Shown: positions 32,749-33,362 of the stretch, piece by piece
Layout: each line of letters begins with the position of its first letter
How positions within the stretch are numbered: position 1 is the stretch's first letter
Assembly: GCA_049451635.1 (NCBI GenBank)
Contig: JBMTVT010000023.1
Location: 1 to 33,362 of the forward strand
Source: JBMTVT01 sp049451635
Lineage (GTDB): Bacteria > Bacteroidota > Bacteroidia > Flavobacteriales > Flavobacteriaceae
Reading direction: 5' to 3'
DNA length: 33,362 nt
Notes under the pieces: generated by a model
Database searches by the model: none
What the model was told of the DNA's origin: nothing
Seen by the model: only the letters and a program-made list of their open reading frames with translations
Position numbers and translations under genes: made by a program

Positions 32749-33294
32749 TTATAACCAATAATTTCTTTTTAAAAGATTCTCAATATGGGCATAATGATGG
32801 TTACTGTGCCATGCATAATTACCTATATTATAGCTTAACATAACCTCGCTATTGGTTTCTGGATGAATGAAACTTTTGTTTAAATCCGCTTCATTTAAGC
32901 CTTTTAAAAAATAAACCAATTTATAGTGAATAACTTTTAAATGATTTAAAGACATTTGAATAGACGCTGCTTTAGAATCAAAAAGTTCTGCCCAACGATC
33001 TTCAAAATAGGCTTTAATAATTGGCTTATCTTCTGTTAACGCCCATTTAAATCTAATATAACTATGATGATGGCTATCGGATAAGTGATGTATAACTTGC
33101 CTTATGGTCCAACCACCTGCCCTGTAAATCGTGTTCAATTGTTTTTCGGATAAATTAGAAACTAATTTTTCCAATCGGTTTGGAAAGTGCTCTAAAATAG
33201 AAATCCAAGACTCTAACTGTTCATTTAAAATATTGCTGGGGCAATCAAATTTTCCAATAGGATATTTGAGTTTTTGAAGTTCTTGCTCTGTCAT
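32749..33294 (-). CDS. YfiT/DinB-like metal-dependent hydrolase or thiol transferase
   Basis: A 181-aa four-helix-bundle protein of the DinB superfamily, YfiT branch. LKYPIGKFDCP at the start and AGGWTIRQVIHHLSDSHHHSY are typical. The presumed three-histidine metal site is H69 or H70 together with H163 and H167 (AWHSNHHYAH), matching the spacing of B. subtilis YfiT (H67/H160/H164). Relatives include BstA-type bacillithiol transferases, but whether this organism makes bacillithiol cannot be seen. A TATATTTG element (33299-33306) lies five bases before the start. Probably co-transcribed with the GNAT gene. Confidence 0.9.
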   Translation of the reverse strand: MTEQELQKLKYPIGKFDCPSNILNEQLESWISILEHFPNRLEKLVSNLSEKQLNTIYRAGGWTIRQVIHHLSDSHHHSYIRFKWALTEDKPIIKAYFEDRWAELFDSKAASIQMSLNHLKVIHYKLVYFLKGLNEADLNKSFIHPETNSEVMLSYNIGNYAWHSNHHYAHIENLLKRNYWL

Positions 33295-33315
33295 AAAACA
33301 AATATATTGAAGAAT

Positions 33316-33362
33316 TTAATTTGTTATTTCAATTACATCTTTTTTAACAAAATTTACTGCTT
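33316..33362 (-). CDS. C-terminal end of a gene truncated by the window edge
   Basis: Reading the minus strand from the right edge, the frame AVNFVKKDVIEITN ends in TAA at 33316-33318. Amino-acid composition is protein-like and the position, just upstream of the DinB/YfiT gene with 21 bases between, fits a preceding minus-strand gene. Only 14 full codons are visible, so identity cannot be given. Confidence 0.4.
   Translation of the reverse strand, partial: AVNFVKKDVIEITN

Noticed and set aside
1..33362. CRISPR arrays, tRNA/rRNA genes, insertion sequences, prophage or defence islands
   Set aside because: No spaced repeats, cloverleaf-like genes, transposases, integrases or terminal inverted repeats were recognised.

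Overview
The window is chromosomal DNA of a low-GC member of Bacteroidota, most likely family Flavobacteriaceae. Four things point there. First, the family content: a PorD-type (DUF4835) protein of the type IX secretion system, a bacteroidotal-type omega subunit, a DUF6913 protein, and a long GAPDH with an N-terminal extension. Second, start codons mostly lack Shine-Dalgarno sequences and have A-rich leaders. Third, several upstream regions carry the Bacteroidota -7 motif TAnnTTTG. Fourth, a GT-YbbR-coaE operon sits next to an RprX/RprY-like two-component pair. Nearly everything is core housekeeping; I see no prophage, insertion sequence, CRISPR array, tRNA or rRNA.

Layout. 1-4901 (minus): glycosyltransferase, YbbR protein and coaE, translationally coupled by ATGA overlaps, followed by a sensor kinase and its response regulator. 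4966-7528 (minus): fabI and recN, with short direct repeats in the spacers beside them. 7602-12411 (minus): DUF6913 gene, dapA, bamD, rpoZ, coaBC, porD, a compact block mixing lysine/peptidoglycan precursor supply, outer-membrane assembly, transcription and CoA synthesis. 12472-14150 (plus): a UshA-like 5'-nucleotidase split into two adjacent genes. 14151-14626: the longest space without a conventional gene; it holds one unexplained 50-codon reading frame of higher GC. 14627-18791 (minus): a membrane protein, then GNAT, prmC, ligA. 18827-20430 (plus): ribD and a YigZ/IMPACT gene, convergent with a thioesterase gene. 21028-23635 (plus): dnaA, a low-molecular-weight phosphatase and a short RsmI-like methyltransferase. 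23639-27661 (minus): a lysozyme-like transglycosylase with a consensus promoter, a decayed DUF2279 pseudogene, mltG, a GNAT gene and dapF. 27810-31641 (plus): an HtrA/DegP protease, GAPDH and a coiled-coil membrane protein, each followed by a clear terminator. 31700-32255: an orphan 100-aa frame and empty DNA. 32256 to the end (minus): a GNAT gene, a DinB/YfiT-like gene, and the last codons of a gene that continues beyond the window.

Functional themes are envelope biogenesis (bamD, porD, mltG, the transglycosylase, dapA/dapF, HtrA), coenzyme A (coaE and coaBC, at separate places), and DNA maintenance (recN, ligA, dnaA). The most unusual items are the 50-aa frame at 14417-14569, a CoaBC with serine at the usual catalytic cysteine position, a GAPDH lacking the NAD-selecting aspartate, the DUF2279 gene with two stops and two frameshifts, and the two-gene 5'-nucleotidase. 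I found no convincing new multi-gene system.
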